Part shown: positions 58,801 to 64,000 of the stretch, in pieces
Layout of the letters: every line of letters begins with the position of its first letter
How positions within the stretch are numbered: position 1 is the first letter of the stretch
NCBI GenBank assembly: GCA_003260075.1
Contig: QLIY01000622.1
Location: 1-64,000, forward strand
Reading direction: 5' to 3'
Source of the DNA: Phallusia mammillata
Lineage: Eukaryota > Chordata > Ascidiacea > Phlebobranchia > Ascidiidae
DNA: 64,000 bases
Made by a program: the position numbers and the translations under genes
The notes under the pieces: model-generated
Told to the model about the DNA's origin: nothing
What the model saw: the letters and a program-made list of their open reading frames with translations, nothing else
Database searches by the model: none

Positions 58801-61800
58801 CCTTACAAAATTGTGTATTTTTTTATGTTCCAGTGGTATCAAGTGACGATAGTGCACATTTACAATCGATGGAGGTCAAGTGAAATAAAATGTTATGCAA
58901 ATGGACAAATGGTGTCATGTTGTGAAATGAACTGGTCCATTGGTGGCAGCGAAGTAAGTAATCTCATAAAGTACATTTCAATTACCAAAATTTAGTAGTG
59001 CTTTTTTTCACAAATACTTTACACAACTGTTGTACTATAAAACAGTGCTTTTCAACCGGGTGTATCGTACACCTCAGGGTGTACCATATTTTTTAAAGGG
59101 TGTACTACTTGGATTGGGTGTACTGGGGTGTACCAGATACAAAATACAATATACCTATGACAAGATATCACAATAGACAGTTTCAGTTTTAGATCAGGCT
59201 GAGTGGAGTGTACAATTCATGGCACAACATGCATCTCAAGTGTACGTTGATTTTAAGTTGCAAAACTCTATTTGTGATGTCATAATTTAATATTTCACTT
59301 GATAATCGTTGTTAATGGTAGTTCTTTTTGAAGTAGAAAGTGAATTATGGATTATGGCTTGTTGGTATTGTGCTCATCCTTATTTCTGTTTCAGTATGTT
59401 ATAGAGTTGAATAATTTTTTTACTGGGGTGTACAAATTTTGAGTAAACGGTAAAAGGGTGTACAGTTTCAAAAAAGGTTGACAAGCACTGCTATAAAATA
59501 AAAGTATAGTCAGATTTGTAAACGCTACTACTGCTCTAATACTTGTGGGTATTGTTTTTTTAGCAATATGACAAATGCTTCCTGGGTTCTGCTGAGACAG
59601 GAGATGAATCTCGTGTATTTTGTGGTCAAATGGCTGCCACATATGTGTTCAGTGAAGCACTCAGCCCGTCACAAGTCTATGCACTCTACCAACTTGGACC
59701 TGGTTATAAGGTAACATGTGGATCATTAGTTACACTTTCATGTTAACAAGTTTCCAAAATTATGTCAGAATTTTAGAGCATATGCTTTACCTTTTGTAAT
59801 CTTGGTTTTGTGATCAGCTCCTTGGTGGTGAACTTAACAGCAGTATGTTGCTACACATCTGTGTAAGACTTTGTAAAAACAATACTTTTAAATCTGGCAA
59901 ATTATACTTTGTGGTGTGCTTCCTAATACTTATTTGAAGGCATTAGATATAAATTTACTCTTTTCATATCATACAAAAGATTTAATAATTACATTAAATT
60001 AATTACAATAAATACAAACTGTATCATTTGTGAGATAATATACAAATAACCTTATTTTTTAACCAAAAATTACCAAACATGTGTTAAAAAATTTTTACCA
60101 AATTTTTTACCAAATATGTGCTCTGTTAGGAAAGTAATCAAATTTAATGGTTTATTTAACTCAAAGAGAATTTTGGCAACACAATTACAAGCTTTTAGTT
60201 TAAAAGATACAAAAAGCAAACTAACAAATAACATTTTCTGACTTGAACCACTTTTGTTATAACTGTACTTCAAACTAATATGTTTTATTTGTAAAACGCT
60301 ACTACTGTTCACATAAGTTTGCTTTGCAAAATGCCATTTCCCCTCTTTGCATAAATCTACTAAGTATCAGTTCAAAATTATGTTGTGCAATGCTTATTTA
60401 ATTGTTTCAGAACCAATTTAAGTTTCCCACTGAAAGCGATCACCTGCTTGCCAACCACCACAAGAAGGTTTTGTACGAGGATGGGAAACTGGCTGATGCT
60501 CTTGTGTTGGCGTACAACCCGAAATCAACTGATGGGCAGCTATGTTTGGAATGTTCACCTAAAACTAACCAGCGTGATGGCTCGGTTGATGTCCATCGAT
60601 GGTTTGTCCACAACCCCCATGCTCTTATGCTGCCTGTAAGTCTGTTTAACTTTTACAACTGTTTCTCCCTACAGGACTTGTTTGCTTTAAGTCTGAAAGG
60701 TGATTGAACAAATTTGGTTTATGAATCTAATGACGAATATACTGGCTGGAATTGATGGAAAAGCTTCATGTTGGCAATTCTCATGTCATTACCAGTTTTG
60801 GCCAGTATATGCCTTACAACTAGGGATAGGCCAGGCCGAGCCAGAACCCGAGTACTCGGTACCAAGCATCACTATTTTTGATGCTAGGTGCTAGGTGCTC
60901 GGTGCTCGGCCAAGCAGTTGCACAAACTGACCCGAGCATTAAATTTGCATATTCATGCCCATTTATACGAAACTAGTGTTTGAAAGGGTATCCAAGAACA
61001 AAAAAGACTGTTTTATTAACTGCGTCAAATGTTGGAATAGTTGTATTTGTGGGGTCTGTACAGCTTAAAAATTGCTGGTGACATAAGAGGCCTAAAAAAG
61101 CTACAAAACCAGCTGGAATTGGGAATGTTTGTAACATCACAATGCATCGGGCATTAACATGAGATGCTCGGTGCTCGACCAAACAGAACAATTGCCGTTT
61201 TGGCCCATCCCTACTTACAACACCAATGAACTGTTTTGTGTACACTATATAGCAGTGGTTCCTAATCCTTTTTCCTAGTGACGTATCTAGTCACTTGTAA
61301 AATTCTGCTTTGTCCCCTGTTTGGTGGTTGTGTGTCTTATTACTGAAAATGGAACCTTTGTTTCAGTCAAAGAACCTGAAAATGTCAGTCTCAGTCAAAG
61401 CGGGCACTTTAGGCTCATGGTTTGCATAAAAAGAACAATGAAACCGAAAACCACTTTTATTACAAAATTGAACTCACGTTTGTCAGTTATATGCACATGC
61501 ACATGTCTATCTTTGGAAAGCACATCTGTATAAGGTTAAAAACTTGACATAATTACAAAACACCGTATTTTTTAAGCTTGTAGCTAATCTGAAATTCAAA
61601 GTTTATGAAAAAAATTAAAATGTCAGATATGCTTTAGTCAAGACTCTATTACACTTTCATATTATTGCTGAATAAAACATCACACAGTAGTACAATAGAT
61701 TCTATAGTCTTTCTTTTTATTTACAGAATAAAATATGAATATTACTTAAAAATTGGTGTCATGGCCTGAAAAAACAATCTCCCAAATTTGTTTTCCAGTT

Positions 61801-63534
61801 AATCCATAATGCGGCTTCACAGCAACATTAAAAACTATTTTATAACTTGACAGTACAACGTCATACAGAATGCAAATTTTTTAACATTAATAACTGTTTT
61901 TAACTTTTACTAATTTTTTTCTTTGCAGGAGGTAAAAGCGATAGTGACTCATTCAATTCACAGTGCTTTGCATTCTGTTGGTGGAGCAGAAGTTTTGTTT
62001 CCACTCTTTTCACAACTTGATTACACGCAACCTGATGGTTCAATGGACACCACAGTGTGGTAAGTACATTTTTACTAACAACAGAAGGCTGTAGTCCTAA
62101 TATAATGTTGAAAAAGGTTTGAAGGAACGTTGTGTCAGGGATTGTTTTTTCACAATCATGTTTGTGCTTTTTTAATTTAACCAAATAATTTTAAAAGAAT
62201 GACTTATCCATCAAAACCGTTTTTCACCACCGGATGGTGCTATTCAACTTACAAATGTAATTACCGACATCACCAAAAATTAACAACATGAACAGACTTT
62301 TTTGTTCACAAAATGTCAACAAAACCCAGTTTAGTAGTTCTGCACCTTAATGTTTACATTTTAAAAAAAGTAACATAAAAATACCATTAAGGGATAAGCC
62401 AAGTCGAGCCAGAACTCAAGTACTCGATACCGAACCTCGCTGTTTTTGAAACCCAGTGCTCGGTCGAGCAGTCGCATAAACTGACCCGAGCATTAGATTT
62501 ACATATTCATACCCTGCTAAACTAGTGTGCAAAAGGGTATCCCAAAACAAAACTGACTAGTTGGTGGAATCATGCATACTTTTGGAGTCACACAGCTTAA
62601 AACACTGCTGGTGACGTGTGGGTCCTTAGAAAGCTACAAACTAGCATGGAGTTAGGAATGTTTGTCATGTCACAATACACTGAGCATTAACATGAGATGC
62701 TCTGTGTTTGACCAAACAGAGCATTTGCAGTTTTGGCCCATCCCTAGTTACTATACATAGCAAGTGTAAAAATTTTTGCTAGTTTAAGTGGAGTATGTAT
62801 ACGAAGTGCAATCTCTAACATTTGTAAATTTATTTTGTTTCAATTTCAGCTACACTCTTCTGAACTTTCTGCAGCAGTTAATTCATGGATCAACCAAAAC
62901 ACAACAACAAGTTCTTCAAGGAAAGGGATTTCTTGTCATCGGGACATTGCTGGAAAAAGCAACAAAGGACCACATTACTGGTAATTATGAGCCCATTCTC
63001 AGAAGTTTATTAAGACATGAAATCTTTAATGCTATCATTTTTGATATTATACAATGTATTAAAAATGCTGTAAAGGCTGAGATTGGGAGCGTTGTATGCC
63101 TGGTAACACGATGTAATAAACATTTATACTTTTTATTGTCATTTTCTAAATGCTTTAAATGCCAAGTTGAAATGGAAATCAATCAGTTTACAATAACTTG
63201 ATTTTATACGGTAATGACAAAACTGTGTTAGAAAATGACAGTTGCAACTATAAAAAACGGGGTATATGAGTCATCAAAAATGTTTGCAGTAACTGGGACC
63301 TTGTTAAATGAATTTCAGTTCTTGGTCTAATGTTGTTTTCAAACAATAAGGTCACTTTACAAAAATGTTAGAGGTAAAACTGATGTTGTTTTTTTGTTTT
63401 CAGACAAGGTCTTGGACACATTCATATCAATGTCCAAGTTTCTTGACCAGTTGCCAAACGGAATGCCATTGATGCGGCAGTTTTGTGACTACATTCTGTT
63501 TAACCCTGCAATGTGGATTCACACAGATCCAAAG
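52845..63534 (+). CDS. LRBA/neurobeachin-type BEACH protein, N-terminal part (continues past window)
   Basis: Twelve exons join in phase: 52845-53216, 54028-54132, 54483-54609, 54996-55096, 56086-56303, 57326-57452, 58834-58953, 59564-59710, 60411-60635, 61929-62059, 62850-62980 and 63404-63534. They encode 645 residues and end in phase 0 at a donor (AAG|GTACTC). ATG 52845 follows AGAA; the first 100 residues are Glu/Pro/Lys-rich and species-specific. From about 105 the text matches NBEA/LRBA ([91 protein letters not shown]). It includes the concanavalin A-like domain (about 260-440) and the start of the armadillo-like region. The family scaffolds vesicle traffic; PH-BEACH-WD40 parts lie beyond the window. 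A short insert ([10 protein letters not shown]) precedes the conserved HNPHALM motif. Whether it is orthologous to LRBA, NBEA or pre-dates their split cannot be told here. Confidence 0.96.
55294..55758. mobile_element. hAT-type element with GGTTCGGGTT array, LRBA-type gene intron 4
   Basis: Ends CAGGGAGTCAAACCG and CGGATTCGACTCGCTG are imperfect inverted repeats flanked by an exact 8-bp target duplication GTTCTAAT (55286-55293, 55759-55766). Variants of GGTTCGGGTT/GGTTCGG are clustered near both ends (55325-55400, 55725-55745), as subterminal arrays. Length is 465 bp with no transposase. Confidence 0.9.
59043..59490. mobile_element. hAT-type MITE, LRBA-type gene intron 7
   Basis: Inverted repeats CAGTGCTTTTCAACC and GGTTGACAAGCACTG are flanked by exact target duplication CTATAAAA (59035-59042, 59491-59498). 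GGGTGTAC words are repeated internally near both ends. Length is 448 bp. It ends 73 bp before exon 8. Confidence 0.95.
60821..61213. mobile_element. hAT-type element (TAGGGATAGGCC ends), LRBA-type gene intron 9
   Basis: Ends TAGGGATAGGCCA and TTGGCCCATCCCTA are inverted repeats flanked by exact 8-bp duplication CTTACAAC (60813-60820, 61214-61221). Subterminal words GAGTACTCGGTACC and GTGCTCGG recur. A diverged copy lies at 62389-62746. Confidence 0.92.
61253..61560. mobile_element. hAT-like terminus, decayed
   Basis: CAGTGGTTCCTAATCCTTTTTCC resembles a hAT left end, but no partner end or target duplication is found; the right border is a guess. Confidence 0.3.
62389..62746. mobile_element. 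Second copy of the 60821 element, LRBA-type gene intron 10
   Basis: Left end AAGGGATAAGCCAAGTCGAGCC and right end GGCCCATCCCTA match the 60821-61213 element along most of its length (CTGACCCGAGCATTA, CATTAACATGAGATGCTC). The flanking 8 bp no longer match, so this copy is older or its ends have changed. Confidence 0.85.
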
Positions 63535-63713
63535 GTACTCTAGTGTAAGGTTGCTGAACATGCTTTACATTGACACTTCTAAGTACAACCACTCACAATA
63601 ATAAGATATGATTTCTTAGATTTCATAAATTTTTGAAACAAGGATTATATTAGATAACATTTGTCAGCCCAGAACAGAAAATTGAACCAATCAAACTCTG
63701 AATCATGATATAC

Positions 63714-64000
63714 CAGTAGTGATGGGACGATACCAGGTTTTGAAGCGAGTACCGATACCGAGTACGAGTACCACATGTATATACCTTAGATACCGAGTAC
63801 GATTACCACTTACTTAAGTGTAGTCTTGTAGTTGTGTATCACCTGCTAATTTATCTACCATGGTCGGGGTACAGGTGTGCACACACACACGCCGAAAAAT
63901 GTAATCACCACGAGATAGCAAAAAATATATATGTAACCTGGCGGAACTTTTTCTGATTTTGTGCTGTCCGAAGCAAATATTGGCATAAATTTGCCCGTAT
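63714..64000. mobile_element. hAT-like element cut by the window edge
   Basis: It starts CAGTAGTGATGGGACGATACC and contains repeated GATACCGAGTACGAGTACC words (63752-63805). The right end lies outside the window. It is in the intron after the last exon seen of the LRBA-type gene. Confidence 0.5.

Overview
The window looks like nuclear DNA from an ascidian tunicate, most likely a Ciona-type genome. This is inferred from AT-rich sequence, small GT-AG introns, deuterostome genes (TRIP4, a neurobeachin/LRBA-type BEACH protein, LITAF proteins, a collagen-C-type-lectin) and very many short hAT-type elements. No species call can be proven from the sequence alone. Coding regions were built by hand from splice sites, reading phase and family resemblance.

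Layout. 1-11.5 kb: mostly non-coding and repeat-rich. It holds a hAT element with an 87-base C run, a 1.2 kb direct duplication carrying a candidate signal-peptide exon (second copy broken), and decayed elements. 11.5-20.9 kb: two tandem minus-strand genes for a GlnD/DUF294-type nucleotidyltransferase fused to TPR-like repeats; the left copy has an in-frame TGA, the right copy is open. 21.2-22.1 kb: a 5'-truncated LINE with a 16-bp target duplication. 23.2-24.3 kb: a three-exon secreted collagen-C-type-lectin gene (minus). 26.9-28.3 kb: two intronless-in-CDS LITAF-domain genes (plus). 29.5-46.9 kb: four minus-strand four-transmembrane genes, here called 4TM-B, C, D and E. All share one exon plan (33-codon first exon, then phases 1 and 1), and a relic exon of the family also survives. 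Copies C and D sit in a roughly 3.9 kb segmental duplication. 48.2-51.2 kb: TRIP4 (ASC-1), five coding exons, minus. 52.8 kb to the window end: the first twelve coding exons (645 codons) of an LRBA/NBEA orthologue, plus, head-to-head with TRIP4.

Theme. Local duplication dominates: the nucleotidyltransferase-TPR pair, the LITAF pair, the 4TM array, the 1.2 kb block and several short tandem repeats. Short hAT elements with exact 8-bp target duplications sit in introns, some within 30 bp of a splice site. Poly-C tracts, two of them 87 and 97 bases long, recur inside elements, introns and at duplication junctions.

How the genes may work together: TRIP4 (transcription/ribosome-quality coactivator) and LRBA (vesicle traffic) are housekeeping genes. 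The lectin, the LITAF proteins and perhaps the nucleotidyltransferase-TPR proteins fit innate immunity or membrane traffic. The 4TM family has claudin/PMP22-like topology and glycosylated, repeat-bearing loops, and is the best candidate here for a lineage-specific, poorly described gene family.
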